A stretch of 64,000 nt of DNA from an uncultured Phocaeicola sp. (GCA_944320815.1 CALUIZ010000003.1:62001-126000), one strand, 5' to 3'; shown: positions 19,377-28,297, numbered from the stretch's first letter. The notes: generated by a model not told the origin, from the sequence alone. Translations and numbers: made by a program.

Positions 19377-19496
19377 ATGAAAATATCTTTTTTATGCCTA
19401 AAAAACGTCCTGTTATTTACGGTGAAATAACGGGACATTTCAGATGAAGTAACTCGTTGCTTCGGTTGGAATGTCAGCCTGCGGCTCTTCAAATGA

Positions 19497-19533
19497 CAAA
19501 AAAAGAGGATACACCTTGTGGAGTATCCTCTTT
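19497..19533 (-). terminator. Intrinsic terminator of the small-protein transcript
   Basis: GAGGATAC (19505-19512) and GTATCCTC (19523-19530) form a stem extended by AAA/TTT, and the minus strand then runs through seven or more T. It lies 79 nt after the stop of the 30-aa gene. Between them are two further hairpins: GCTGAA/TTCAGC (19581-19596) and GGCC/GGCC with a GCAA loop on the minus strand (19550-19561). Confidence 0.88.
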
Positions 19534-19611
19534 CCGTAATATTAACCATGGCCTTGCGGCCTTCGTGTCTCTAAAAGAATGCTGAAGAGTTTCAGCGTTC
19601 CGCAACAATTA

Positions 19612-19704
19612 TCATTTGCGGTTAGTCTCATTCAGCATTACGTAACCCCAGATCATCGGATCTGCGTTAGCGATTTTGTGAAAAATGTTTTTTACCTTTT
19701 TCAT
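19612..19704 (-). CDS. 30-aa small protein, unknown family
   Basis: An ATG at 19704 opens a 30-codon frame ending TGA at 19612. The peptide starts MKKVKNIFHKIANADPM and ends NETNRK. It is basic at the N-terminus, with a hydrophobic stretch IWGYVML in the middle and no signal peptide. A good Shine-Dalgarno-like AAAGAAAGGG lies about 8 nt before the ATG, which is unusual for this genome. It has an upstream -7 box (19878-19885), a ~170-nt leader without other ATG codons and a strong terminator, so it looks like a dedicated ~370-nt small-protein mRNA or a dual-function RNA. I do not recognise the family. Confidence 0.72.
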   Translation of the reverse strand: MKKVKNIFHKIANADPMIWGYVMLNETNRK

Positions 19705-19734
19705 AATTGTTACCCTTTCTTTTTTTAGTTAATA

Positions 19735-19823
19735 CCTTAAAAACTTTTTTTCAGGCGAACCGTCGCGGCTGACCTTTTGATTTGTTTTTACCTATTGTTT
19801 TTGTGTTATCCTTAAAAACTTTT
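19735..19823 (-). repeat. Direct repeat CCTTAAAAACTTTT in the small-protein leader
   Basis: The 14-mer CCTTAAAAACTTTT occurs at 19735-19748 and 19810-19823 (plus-strand reading), 75 nt apart, both in the untranslated leader. The minus-strand RNA would carry AAAAGUUUUUAAGG twice. Possible protein- or RNA-binding sites. Confidence 0.7.
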
Positions 19824-19877
19824 CTTTTTACTTCTTGTCTGTCAAGTTCTAGAACCTGTTTTCTTTTGTTTTCGATG

Positions 19878-19885
19878 CAAAGGTA
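19878..19885 (-). promoter_or_regulatory. -7 box for the 30-aa gene
   Basis: Minus strand TACCTTTG (TAnnTTTG). The -33 element is weak; TTTG occurs at 15-nt spacing (19901-19904), shorter than the 19-21 typical here, which would suit an activated promoter. Confidence 0.55.
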
Positions 19886-19945
19886 AGGCTTTTTTCTTAT
19901 CAAAATATGTTTTGCAGCATAAAATTGCATTTTCCCCCTGTTTTA

Positions 19946-19959
19946 TTGATGTAAATCAA
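19946..19959. promoter_or_regulatory. Perfect FNR/CRP-type palindrome
   Basis: TTGATGTAAATCAA is exactly TTGAT-N4-ATCAA, the classical FNR half-site pair. It is centred about 80 nt upstream of the expected start of the small-protein transcript and about 110 nt upstream of the divergent membrane-protein transcript. Crp/Fnr-family regulators are common in Bacteroides, but which one binds is unknown. Confidence 0.6.
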
Positions 19960-20027
19960 AAAATAAGTTTATAGCATGACATTTCTGTTTCAAGTGTGAA
20001 CCTTTTGCGGATATTCTTTTTCCCGGC

Positions 20028-20058
20028 TTTGATTTCTGTAGAGGATTGTCTATTTTTG
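20028..20058 (+). promoter_or_regulatory. Bacteroides-type promoter (TTTG-N19-TATTTTTG)
   Basis: TTTG at 20028-20031 and TATTTTTG at 20051-20058 with exact 19-nt spacing. The ATGs at 20075 and 20081 follow after a very short leader. Confidence 0.7.
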
Positions 20059-20074
20059 TTTGAACTTTAATTTC

Positions 20075-20545
20075 ATGCATATGAATGTTGTTAAATTTGA
20101 AGCGTCTCCGCGTCTGAGAGGGAAAGCTCTTTTGATGGGCGCATTGCTGTTTGTCGTTGTCTGGCTTCCGATGGCATACCTGTTGGGAGCAGACCGGACT
20201 CTGATAGGCATTGAATTCGTAGGTGGGTTGCTTGCGTGTGGTGCCGGAGTCTATTATCTTCGTTTCAGGAACAAACCGTTGGTTTATTGGGTGCAGGTGG
20301 GCGGTCGGGCTTACCGCACTTATCTGAGAAGCCCTTTTCTGTATGTCGCGGGAGGAGTCATTGTGACTCTTTTAGTGTATTTTATTGTTGTCCTGCTGGG
20401 GACAGTCCTATTCGATGGCTTTTCGTGGGCCGCATGGAAAGAAATGGCGGTCAGTTCTGTCGGAATCGTGAATCTGACGTCTTTTTATTGGGTGGGAGAA
20501 AGTTTTTTCTCCTTTTCTGAGTATTGCGGACGGGATAAAAAATAA
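20075..20545 (+). CDS. Small integral membrane protein, unknown
   Basis: 156 aa from ATG 20075 (ATG 20081 equally possible; the track of sense codons from TTG 20060 overlaps the promoter and is not used). About four hydrophobic segments: LLMGALLFVVVWLPMAYLLG, IEFVGGLLACGAGVYYL, FLYVAGGVIVTLLVYFIVV and VGIVNLTSFYWVGESFF, with a basic loop between the second and third. I know no family for it. It is divergent from the 30-aa gene and shares the intergenic region with the FNR-type palindrome, so both could respond to the same signal. Confidence 0.72.
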   Translation: MHMNVVKFEASPRLRGKALLMGALLFVVVWLPMAYLLGADRTLIGIEFVGGLLACGAGVYYLRFRNKPLVYWVQVGGRAYRTYLRSPFLYVAGGVIVTLLVYFIVVLLGTVLFDGFSWAAWKEMAVSSVGIVNLTSFYWVGESFFSFSEYCGRDKK

Positions 20546-20584
20546 AATCCTGCCGGATACGTTAGGGATGCTTCCGGCAGGATT
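20546..20584. terminator. Intrinsic terminator between convergent genes
   Basis: AATCCTGCCGGA (20546-20557) pairs with TCCGGCAGGATT (20573-20584), a perfect 12-bp stem. An A-rich stretch precedes it, which acts as a U-run for the minus strand; the plus side has only a weak T-run. Confidence 0.8.
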
Positions 20585-20609
20585 GATATCTGTTTTCGTA
20601 TGTGAGCGT

Positions 20610-21917
20610 TTACGCTTCGAGAAGTTTCACGGCATCCACATATTGCGCGATGCCCGCCGCCACTTCCTTGGCTGCCTTCATGGCCAGAACCACAGTGTGC
20701 GGACGGTGTACCACATCACCTCCGGCGAATACCCCTCTGCGTGTGGTCATTCCGTACGGACGGTCCTTCACGATGACATATCCTGCATCGTCCACTTCGA
20801 TGCCCGTGGTGGTTGAGACAATCCGGTTGGCCGGGCGTGAACCGATGGCCAGCAGAATGCGGTCGAACGGAAATTCCTTTTCTCCGTCCGGAGTGGTGGC
20901 ACGGATGGCGCGTACTTTTCCTTCTTCATTCCCGAGGAATTCTATGGTAGATGTCTGCCACAGGAACTGCACTCCTTCTTTCACCGCTTCCTGATATTCG
21001 CTCTGGATGGCGGGCATGTCGGCCTCAGTTCTGTGATAGATGATGGTGACGCTTCCTGCTCCCATGCGCACGGCGGTACGGGCCGCATCCATTGCCACGT
21101 TTCCGCATCCGATGATGCCGACCTTTTCCCCCTCGTTTATGGGCACCATGTCGCGCGGTACAATGTTCTGGCTGTAGATGCTTGCCATATGGAGCAGATA
21201 TGACGACTGGATGATGCCCCGCAGAGTGCCTCCCGGTACGTCCAGCGATTTCGGAAGAGCTGTTCCGGTTCCGATGAAGATGGCATCGTATCCTTGGTCG
21301 AACATATCATCAATGGTAATCTGTTGTCCTACAAGGCAGTTCATGATGAAGTTGACTCCCAGAGCTTCTATTTTCTTGATTTCTTTGTTCACCACTTCTT
21401 TGGGCAGGCGGTATTCGGGGATTCCGTACATCAGCACACCCCCCGGTTCGCTTTGTCCTTCAAAGATGGTGACGTTGAAGCCTTGCCGTGCCAGGTCGCC
21501 GGCTACGGTCAGTCCCGCAGGTCCTGAACCGATAACGGCCACTTTTCCACGAGTCTTCTGCGGAAGGCGTTCACGGATAAGGTTCATGTCGGTGTCGAAA
21601 TCCGCGATGAAGCGTTCCAGTTTGCCTATCTGTATACCTTTCCCTTTGGCATAAAGCACACAATGGCCCTGGCATTGCTTCTCGTGCGGGCATACACGTC
21701 CGCATATGGCCGGCAGGTTGCTCTTTTCATTTATGATTGCCATGGCATCTCCCATATTTCCCATGGAGAGCTGGTGGATAAAACCCGGAATGTCATTTTC
21801 AATGGGGCAACCCTTTTTGCAGGAAGGGTTTTTACAGTTCAGACAACGTTTAGCCTCGTCAATCGCTTCCTTGATGGTGAAGCTTTCATTGATTTCCTTG
21901 AAAGTGTTGTTGTTCAT
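20610..21917 (-). CDS. GltD-like NAD(P)H-dependent FAD/Fe-S oxidoreductase
   Basis: 435 aa, homologous to the glutamate synthase small subunit and to NfnL. The N-terminus carries two iron-sulfur cysteine groups (CLNCKNPSCKKGCP and CGRVCPHEKQCQGHC). The FAD site is VIGSGPAGLTVAGDLARQG, the NAD(P)H site IIGCGNVAMDAARTAVRMGA, and the C-terminal FAD contact GVFAGGDVV. No GltB large subunit is near, so it stands alone; such proteins may pass electrons to other partners, so calling it glutamate synthase would be unsafe. It has its own promoter within a repeat-rich region. Confidence 0.88.
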   Translation of the reverse strand: MNNNTFKEINESFTIKEAIDEAKRCLNCKNPSCKKGCPIENDIPGFIHQLSMGNMGDAMAIINEKSNLPAICGRVCPHEKQCQGHCVLYAKGKGIQIGKLERFIADFDTDMNLIRERLPQKTRGKVAVIGSGPAGLTVAGDLARQGFNVTIFEGQSEPGGVLMYGIPEYRLPKEVVNKEIKKIEALGVNFIMNCLVGQQITIDDMFDQGYDAIFIGTGTALPKSLDVPGGTLRGIIQSSYLLHMASIYSQNIVPRDMVPINEGEKVGIIGCGNVAMDAARTAVRMGAGSVTIIYHRTEADMPAIQSEYQEAVKEGVQFLWQTSTIEFLGNEEGKVRAIRATTPDGEKEFPFDRILLAIGSRPANRIVSTTTGIEVDDAGYVIVKDRPYGMTTRRGVFAGGDVVHRPHTVVLAMKAAKEVAAGIAQYVDAVKLLEA

Positions 21918-21923
21918 AGAATA

Positions 21924-21964
21924 TAGCTGTTTTGTAAACTCGACTTTGCAAAAGTAGCTGTTTT
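21924..21964 (-). promoter_or_regulatory. Promoter of the gltD-like gene flanked by direct repeats
   Basis: The minus-strand -7 box TACTTTTG is at 21949-21956, with TTG 20 nt upstream of it. TAGCTGTTTT occurs at 21924-21933 and again at 21955-21964, a 31-nt (three-turn) period bracketing the box. The interval also forms an imperfect inverted repeat (AGCT..TTTTG..AAA / TTT..CAAAA..AGCT). Candidate operator. Confidence 0.5.
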
Positions 21965-22203
21965 CTGTAGTCTGTGCAATGATTCCCCCGCAGATTTAAG
22001 TTTGTTTTAACTTTGTGTGGAGAGAGGGGAACGGAAGAAAGTGTTTTTCTGACCCGCTTGAGTAGCTTTGCGCACTTCCATATAATGTATTACGAGTGGC
22101 TGGCGACGAAGCGCATGCCGACTCTCGTGTTCAGGATGCCCCTGCCGCCCTCTGCTGCACATTGCTGTTTGCCTGGAAATATGCCCGTGAGGGAATGACT
22201 GAC

Positions 22204-24348
22204 TCACGTCTTCTGCGTGAAGGGCAGACGGAACGGGCATCCTTTTTTCCATTGCGAGCATCCATAGGCGGTGTTGCCTTTGATGATGATGCCTTTTCCG
22301 CACACCGGGCATGCTTTTCCCACGATGCTGTCATCGGCAGGGAGGGAGGGTTTGTCCTGTGCGGGCATTGATTTTGTTTTGGATTTCGTTCTGGATGTGC
22401 GAGGCCGGACACTAGTACTTTCCTTTTTGGGGGCGGATTTGGGAAAATCCTGCATTACCGTCACGTGTCGGTTGGTGTTGTCGCTCAGCACACTGTTTAC
22501 TATGTCTGTCACCATTTGTTTCAGTTCTGACAGGAAAGTGCCCGCATCGTATGACCTCTTCTCAATGCTACGCAGTTTCTTTTCCCAGATTCCGGTAAGC
22601 TCCGCCGACTTCAGAAGTTCTTCGTGAATGAGCTGTATCAGTTCCGTTCCTGTGGGTGTGGCGACCAGATTCTTCCGTTCCTTACGGATGTAATGGCGTT
22701 TGAACAACGTTTCGATGATGGCCGCACGGGTGGACGGGCGGCCAATTCCATTTTCCTTCAGTGCGTCGCGCAGCTCGTCGTTGTCCACCAGCTTGCCGGC
22801 AGTTTCCATGGCACGGAGCAGTGTGGCTTCGGTGTAGGGACGGGGAGGCTGCGTCCACTTCTCATACAGAGACGGTTCGTGCGGTCCCGACTCTCCTTTC
22901 TTGAAGTCGGGCAGGGCGCGTTCGTCTTCGTTTTCTTTCGCATCGTCCGGAGTGTCTTTCGCGTCTTTGGCGAAGATCACCTTCCATCCAGGTTCCAATA
23001 TCTGCTTCCCTGTCACTTTAAATTCTATCTTGTCGGCCTCACCGATGACTGTGGTCGTGGAGAACTTGCAGTCGGGATAGAATACGGCGATGAAACGCCG
23101 TGCAATCAAGTCGAACACACGCGCTTCCATGTCGCTCAGTCCCTGCGGCTGTACTCCAGTGGGGATGATGGCATGATGGTCGGTGACTTTCGAATTGTCG
23201 AACACCTTCTTCGATTTGATGAGCTGCTTTCCTGCCAGCGGGGCAGTAAGCGCGGCATAATTTTTCAGACCTTCCAGAATTTTCGGGCATTTGGGATAGA
23301 TGTCATCGCTCAGGAAAGTAGTGTCTACGCGCGGATAGGTGGCGACTTTCTTTTCATAAAGCGACTGGATGAGCTGCAGGGTCATGTCGGCCGAATAGCT
23401 GAACTTCTTGTTGCACTCCACCTGGAGCGAAGTCAGGTCGAACAGACGAGGGGGAGCTTCTGTCCCTTTTTTTAAAGAAATGTCTATGATATAAAAAGGC
23501 ACTTTTTTTATGCGCTCGAGGAGTTCCTGTCCGGTTCTCTCATCCGTAATCTGAGGGATGCCCCGGTTCGGGTCCGTGACCGGAGATTTTTTCTTCACGT
23601 TCGGATTCTCCTTCTCCTTTTCCGCCTCTTCCGCCAGCTCCTCATCGCTTTTGCGGATAATGGCGGAGAACAGCGTGTCACGATAGAGTGTCTTCAGTTC
23701 CCAATACTGTTTGGGCACGAAGTGTTCAATTTCCTGCTGACGTTTCACAATCAGTGCCAGTGTGGGAGTCTGCACCCGTCCGATGGACAGCACCTGCTTG
23801 TTCTGTCCGTATTTCAGCGTGTAGAGCCGTGTGGCGTTCATGCCCAGTGTCCAGTCACCGATGGCGCGGCTGAGTCCGGCTTCATAGAGGGGCTGGAACT
23901 CCGACTGGTCCTTCAGGTTGGAGAATCCCTCGCGGATGGCCTCTTCCGTCAGCGATGAAATCCAGAGACGCTTGACGGGACATCTGGCTCCCGACTTCTG
24001 CATCACCCAACGCTGGATAAGCTCTCCCTCCTGTCCGGCATCCCCGCAGTTGATGATCATGTCGGCCTTTTGCATCAGACCTTCAATAATGTGGAACTGC
24101 TTTTCTATTCCGGGGTCATTGATGAGCTTGATGCCGAAACGCGGCGGAATCATGGGAAGCGCGCTGAGGCTCCATGTCTTCCATGAAGGACTGTATTCGT
24201 GCGGTTCCTTCAGGGTACACAGATGCCCGAATGTCCAGGTCACCTGGTATCCGTTGCCTTCGATGTATCCTTCTTTCCTGTTCCGTGCTCCGAGCACGTC
24301 CGCGATGTCACGTGCCACACTGGGTTTTTCGGCGATGCAAACTATCAT
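22204..24348 (-). CDS. topB: DNA topoisomerase III (type IA)
   Basis: 714 aa. The Toprim domain starts MIVCIAEKPSVARDIADVLG and has NCGDAGQEGELI; the catalytic tyrosine is Tyr338 in ATYPRVDTTFLSDD. The DNA gate contains GRVQTPTLALIV and later NGIGRPSTRA. A single C-terminal Cys4-type zinc element (CPVCGKG...CSQWKKGCP) follows a basic, Ser/Lys-rich linker (~620-665). It relaxes and decatenates DNA. The full domain order and length fit a chromosomal TopB; nothing nearby suggests a mobile-element copy. Confidence 0.95.
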   Translation of the reverse strand: MIVCIAEKPSVARDIADVLGARNRKEGYIEGNGYQVTWTFGHLCTLKEPHEYSPSWKTWSLSALPMIPPRFGIKLINDPGIEKQFHIIEGLMQKADMIINCGDAGQEGELIQRWVMQKSGARCPVKRLWISSLTEEAIREGFSNLKDQSEFQPLYEAGLSRAIGDWTLGMNATRLYTLKYGQNKQVLSIGRVQTPTLALIVKRQQEIEHFVPKQYWELKTLYRDTLFSAIIRKSDEELAEEAEKEKENPNVKKKSPVTDPNRGIPQITDERTGQELLERIKKVPFYIIDISLKKGTEAPPRLFDLTSLQVECNKKFSYSADMTLQLIQSLYEKKVATYPRVDTTFLSDDIYPKCPKILEGLKNYAALTAPLAGKQLIKSKKVFDNSKVTDHHAIIPTGVQPQGLSDMEARVFDLIARRFIAVFYPDCKFSTTTVIGEADKIEFKVTGKQILEPGWKVIFAKDAKDTPDDAKENEDERALPDFKKGESGPHEPSLYEKWTQPPRPYTEATLLRAMETAGKLVDNDELRDALKENGIGRPSTRAAIIETLFKRHYIRKERKNLVATPTGTELIQLIHEELLKSAELTGIWEKKLRSIEKRSYDAGTFLSELKQMVTDIVNSVLSDNTNRHVTVMQDFPKSAPKKESTSVRPRTSRTKSKTKSMPAQDKPSLPADDSIVGKACPVCGKGIIIKGNTAYGCSQWKKGCPFRLPFTQKT

Positions 24349-24367
24349 GGTCGTTTCAAATGAACGA

Positions 24368-24375
24368 CAAAATTA
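24368..24375 (-). promoter_or_regulatory. -7 box before topB
   Basis: Minus strand TAATTTTG (TAnnTTTG) 19 nt before the ATG at 24348. Confidence 0.55.
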
Positions 24376-24440
24376 CGTAAAGTTGTCCAATAAAAAAATA
24401 AAAATCGTTTTCAGTTCATTTCCTGTGTCTGTAAATTGTT

Positions 24441-24448
24441 TAATTTTG
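24441..24448 (+). promoter_or_regulatory. Possible -7 box before the YugP-like gene
   Basis: TAATTTTG matches TAnnTTTG about 92 nt before the ATG at 24541; no clear -33 element. Confidence 0.4.
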
Positions 24449-24540
24449 AACGCTTTGTCTGAGGTAAGGCGGGAGCGGATTCCTTTGGCAAGGTTTTTGT
24501 TGTATCCCTTTTATACTCACCATTAAAAAAGAAGAAGATT

Positions 24541-25218
24541 ATGTTGATTTGGATTGTGTTTATCGGCATCGCGGTCATCAGTTATATCGTGCAGGCCAGA
24601 CTGAAAAGCAAGTTTGAAAAATATTCGGAGCTTCCCTTGTCGAACGGAATGACCGGGCGCGAGGTGGCGGAGAAGATGCTGCGCGACAACGGTATTTATG
24701 ATGTGACCGTGACGAGCACGTCGGGAATGCTGACCGACCATTATAATCCCGCCAACAAGACAGTGAACCTGAGCGAAGGGGTGTATGGCACATGCAGTGT
24801 GGCTGCGGCCGCCGTGGCTGCTCACGAGTGCGGACATGCCGTGCAGCACGCCCGTGCCTATGGTCCCCTGCAGCTGCGTTCTGCCTTGGTTCCGGTGGTG
24901 CAGTTTTCCTCGTCCATCGTGTCGTGGGTGCTGCTGGCGGGGATTCTGCTACTCAATGTTTTCCCGAATCTCTTGCTTGTCGGCATCTGTCTGTTTGCCA
25001 TGACCACGCTGTTCAGCTTGATTACGTTGCCGGTTGAAATCGATGCGAGCCGCCGTGCGCTGGCTTGGCTGAGTAGTGCGGGAATCACAAACGCGTTCAA
25101 CCATCGCCAGGCGACCGATGCCCTGAGGTCGGCGGCCTATACATATGTGGTGGCCGCTTTGAGTTCATTGGCTACGCTGATTTATTATGTGCTGATTTAC
25201 ATGAACCGCCGTGAGTAG
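24541..25218 (+). CDS. YugP-like membrane zinc metallopeptidase
   Basis: 225 aa. A membrane segment at 1-18 (MLIWIVFIGIAVISYIV) is followed by a soluble loop with the zinc-protease motif AAHECGHAVQ (His ~95, Glu 96, His ~99), then two membrane segments (~120-165) and a conserved LPVEIDASRRALAWL whose Glu may be a third metal ligand, and a final segment near 205-220. This is the architecture of the YugP / DUF2227-type zinc metallopeptidases. The substrate is unknown. An intrinsic terminator follows. Confidence 0.88.
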   Translation: MLIWIVFIGIAVISYIVQARLKSKFEKYSELPLSNGMTGREVAEKMLRDNGIYDVTVTSTSGMLTDHYNPANKTVNLSEGVYGTCSVAAAAVAAHECGHAVQHARAYGPLQLRSALVPVVQFSSSIVSWVLLAGILLLNVFPNLLLVGICLFAMTTLFSLITLPVEIDASRRALAWLSSAGITNAFNHRQATDALRSAAYTYVVAALSSLATLIYYVLIYMNRRE

Positions 25219-25253
25219 GCGGATGGGGCGCGGATTAGAGTGCCTCGGCAGAT

Positions 25254-25300
25254 AAAAAACGTCAGGATGTTTCAATTGGAAAAATATCCTGACGTTTTTT
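25254..25300 (+). terminator. Intrinsic terminator after the YugP-like gene
   Basis: AAAACGTCAGGAT pairs with ATCCTGACGTTTT around a 17-nt loop, and the right arm runs into TTTTTT. Confidence 0.93.
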
Positions 25301-25413
25301 GTTGAATACCCCGTTGCTTTAATGGAAATGCCCCGATGTTTTGTCCCGATGTTTTGTCGGTTTCAAAACCTTCCTTTTTTGCCCCTTTATTTTAAGAATC
25401 GGATATTTCATTG

Positions 25414-25421
25414 TAAATTTG
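25414..25421 (+). promoter_or_regulatory. -7 box before hisS
   Basis: TAAATTTG (TAnnTTTG), with TTTA 19 nt upstream as a weak -33. It lies inside the longer open frame and supports the hisS start at 25449. Confidence 0.6.
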
Positions 25422-25448
25422 CGACAATTTAATCTTAAAGGATTTATT

Positions 25449-26813
25449 ATGGCAACGAAACCAGGCATACCCAAAGGGACAAGAGACTTTTCGCCGGTGG
25501 AAATGGCGAAACGTAATTACATATTCGACACGATACGTGAAGTGTTTTTTCTTTATGGATTCCGGCAGATTGAAACTCCGGCCATGGAGAACCTTTCCAC
25601 TTTGATGGGAAAATACGGAGAGGAAGGCGACAAGCTGCTGTTCAAGATTCAGAACTCAGGCGACTATTTTTCGGGTCTGACCGATGAGGAATTGTTGAGC
25701 CGCAATGCGGCCAAGCTCGCAAGCAAGTTCTGCGAGAAGGGACTGCGTTACGATCTGACCGTTCCTTTTGCACGCTATGTGGTGATGCACAGAGATGAAA
25801 TCACTTTCCCGTTCAAGCGTTTCCAGATTCAGCCTGTATGGCGTGCCGACCGTCCGCAGAAAGGACGTTATCGCGAATTCTATCAGTGTGATGCGGACGT
25901 GGTGGGGAGCGACTCGCTGCTGAACGAGGTGGAACTGGTGCAGATGATTGATGCCGTGTTCGGCCGTTTCGGGATTCGGGTGTCTGTCAAGGTCAACAAC
26001 CGGAAGATTCTTACGGGCATCGCGGAAATCATCGGAGAAGCCGACAAGATAGTGGACATTACGGTGGCTATCGACAAGCTCGACAAGATCGGACTTGACA
26101 ACGTGAACGCGGAACTGGCCTCGAAGGGTATCTCTCAGGAGGCCATTGCGAAGCTCCAGCCCATCATTCTGCTGGAGGGCTCGAACGAAGAAAAAATCCG
26201 GACACTGAAGACTGTGCTGGCTGACAGCGCGACAGGAATGAAAGGTGTGGAGGAAAGTGAGTTCATACTGAACAAGGTGGCCGGTCTGGGCGTGAAGTCG
26301 GAAGTGGAGCTGGACCTGACTCTGGCACGCGGACTGAACTACTATACAGGGGCGATTTTCGAGGTGAAGGCACTTGACGTGCAGATAGGGAGCATTAGTG
26401 GCGGAGGACGTTATGACAATCTGACAGGCGTGTTCGGAATGGAAGGCGTTTCCGGTGTGGGAATCTCTTTCGGTGCCGACCGCATCTATGATGTGCTGAA
26501 CCAGCTCGATCTTTATCCGAAGGAAGCGGTGAACGGCACGGAGCTGCTTTTCGTCAATTTCGGCGATGCGGAAGCGTCTTATGTCCTTCCGATACTTTCG
26601 GAAGTGCGTCGGGCGGGAATCCGTGCGGAGATTTATCCCGACAGCGCGAAGATGAAGAAGCAGATGAGCTATGCGAACGGAAAGGAAATTCCTTTTGTGG
26701 CTATTGTGGGCGAAACGGAAATGAATGAAGGAAAGGTGACCTTGAAGAACATGACTACGGGTGAACAGACTCAGGTTACTACGGACGGACTGATTGCCGC
26801 ACTAAGGGGATAA
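25449..26813 (+). CDS. hisS: Histidine-tRNA ligase
   Basis: 454 aa; charges tRNA-His with histidine. The class II catalytic core shows [18 protein letters not shown], motif 2 in [19 protein letters not shown], the histidine-binding [28 protein letters not shown] and motif 3 [14 protein letters not shown]. The anticodon-binding domain ends with [20 protein letters not shown] 25449 is chosen because it follows the promoter and gives the conserved N-terminus; the frame is open 36 codons further. It is monocistronic, with a terminator after it. Confidence 0.97.
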   Translation: MATKPGIPKGTRDFSPVEMAKRNYIFDTIREVFFLYGFRQIETPAMENLSTLMGKYGEEGDKLLFKIQNSGDYFSGLTDEELLSRNAAKLASKFCEKGLRYDLTVPFARYVVMHRDEITFPFKRFQIQPVWRADRPQKGRYREFYQCDADVVGSDSLLNEVELVQMIDAVFGRFGIRVSVKVNNRKILTGIAEIIGEADKIVDITVAIDKLDKIGLDNVNAELASKGISQEAIAKLQPIILLEGSNEEKIRTLKTVLADSATGMKGVEESEFILNKVAGLGVKSEVELDLTLARGLNYYTGAIFEVKALDVQIGSISGGGRYDNLTGVFGMEGVSGVGISFGADRIYDVLNQLDLYPKEAVNGTELLFVNFGDAEASYVLPILSEVRRAGIRAEIYPDSAKMKKQMSYANGKEIPFVAIVGETEMNEGKVTLKNMTTGEQTQVTTDGLIAALRG

Positions 26814-26833
26814 TTGAAAAATTATAGACAGCG

Positions 26834-26885
26834 CGGCAAGTGATGGTGAACCATGTGATTCAACCATCGCTTGCCGGGCATTTTT
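26834..26885. terminator. Intrinsic terminator after hisS
   Basis: CGGCAAGTGATGGT (26834-26847) pairs with ACCATCGCTTGCCG (26863-26876) with one G-T position, followed by GGCATTTTT. It also lies just beyond the end of the convergent rmuC gene. Confidence 0.85.
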
Positions 26886-26920
26886 ATGTCTTATGTTTCC
26901 TTGAGCTTCCCAATGCGAGC

Positions 26921-28285
26921 CTATGCGTCGTCATCCCCTTCCTCTTCAGGTATTCCGGTAGGGAGCCTTTTCTTGGGGGTGATTCCCAGTCTTCTGAGTT
27001 TTTCAGCTTGGCCGATTACGTTGCCTCTGCCGTCCGAAAGCTGGCTCTTGGCGGTTTCGTAAGCCTTTGACGCTGTTCTCAGGGTGTCTCCTATCTTCTC
27101 GAACGTTTCGGTGAACCCCACAAGCTTGTCGTAGAGCATGCTTCCGCGGTTCACTATTTCCTGAATGTTTTTTAGCTGGTATTCCCGTTTCCAAAGGTCC
27201 AGTGCCATTCGCAGAGCGGCTATCAGGTTAGTGGGACTCATCAGCACCACCTTCCGCTGGTAGGCATAGTTCCAGAGGTCGTGGTCTGTTTGCAGTGCCA
27301 GCAGGTAGGCCGGTTCGTTGGGGATGAACATCATCACGAAATCGGGTGCCTGTGCATCATATCTCGAATAGTCCTTCCGGTTCAGTTCGTCGATGTGTGC
27401 CCTGACCGAGGCGATGTGCGCCTTCAGGTACTGCTCACGTCTGTCTTTGTCCTCGCATCCCACATAGTTGGCATAGGCGGTGAGTGACACCTTTGAGTCG
27501 ATGATTACGCGCCGGTTGTCCGGATATCTGACCAGCACGTCCGGTTGCATTTTCTGTCCCAGTTCGTTTCTGAGCGGTTCCCTGTGCTCGTCTTTCAGAA
27601 ACTCCTGCCGGAAATATTCTTCCCCTTCCCTCAGCCCGGAGCGTTCGAGAATCGTTTCGAGAATCATCTCCCCCCAATTCCCCTGCAATTTCGAGTCGCC
27701 TTTCAGTGCACGCGTCAGGTTGTTCGCTTCGTCACTGATCTGTTTGTTGAGCTGCGTAAGCTCCTTGATGCGGTCCTCGAGCGAGAAGCGTTGTTTGGAT
27801 TCCTTGTCATACACTTCCGCCACCTGCCGCTTGAACTCCTGGAGGTTATCGCCGAAAGGCTTCAGCAGGGCGGTCAGGCTTTCGGCACTGAGTTTGTTGA
27901 AACTTTCGGTCTTCTGTTGGAAAATGCGGTTGGCGATATTCTCGAATTCCGTCTGCGACTGCTTATGAAGTTCGGCAGTTTCCTTTTTCTGCTGTTCAAG
28001 CCTGTCGTTCAGGTTGCGGTTTTCCGTCTGGAGTGAAGCCTCATTTCGCCGCGCTTCGGCCAGTTCGTGTGCCGTGTCTTCCAGTTGCTTTCTCAGCAGC
28101 TCCTTTTCCTGCTTTTCCTGTGCTGTCAGTGCCGCCGTCTTTTCCTGTTCAGCTTTCAGCATGTCCTGCGTGTGCGTCTGCTGCATCTGCAGTTGTGCCG
28201 TCAAGGACACAGTTTTACGTGACAGAGCCAGACAGCCGATGATGATGCCCACTACAAGTCCCGCCAGAAGATAGATGATTTCCAT
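26921..28285 (-). CDS. rmuC: DNA recombination protein RmuC
   Basis: 454 aa. One N-terminal membrane anchor ([18 protein letters not shown]) is followed by a long coiled coil (~25-170) rich in Gln, Glu and Lys, then the RmuC nuclease-like domain with [38 protein letters not shown] and [14 protein letters not shown]. RmuC limits DNA inversions between short inverted repeats, a role reported in E. coli. The start lies 12 nt after maf, so it is the last gene of the minus-strand run. The acidic C-terminus (EEEGDDDA) is ordinary. Confidence 0.92.
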   Translation of the reverse strand: MEIIYLLAGLVVGIIIGCLALSRKTVSLTAQLQMQQTHTQDMLKAEQEKTAALTAQEKQEKELLRKQLEDTAHELAEARRNEASLQTENRNLNDRLEQQKKETAELHKQSQTEFENIANRIFQQKTESFNKLSAESLTALLKPFGDNLQEFKRQVAEVYDKESKQRFSLEDRIKELTQLNKQISDEANNLTRALKGDSKLQGNWGEMILETILERSGLREGEEYFRQEFLKDEHREPLRNELGQKMQPDVLVRYPDNRRVIIDSKVSLTAYANYVGCEDKDRREQYLKAHIASVRAHIDELNRKDYSRYDAQAPDFVMMFIPNEPAYLLALQTDHDLWNYAYQRKVVLMSPTNLIAALRMALDLWKREYQLKNIQEIVNRGSMLYDKLVGFTETFEKIGDTLRTASKAYETAKSQLSDGRGNVIGQAEKLRRLGITPKKRLPTGIPEEEGDDDA

Positions 28286-28297
28286 ATTGATGTCGGT

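Noticed and set aside
22085..22198. 37-codon frame after a TAGCTTTG box (22063-22070)
   Set aside because: The peptide is Pro/Met-rich without features, no terminator or ribosome site follows the small-gene pattern, and it abuts topB antisense.
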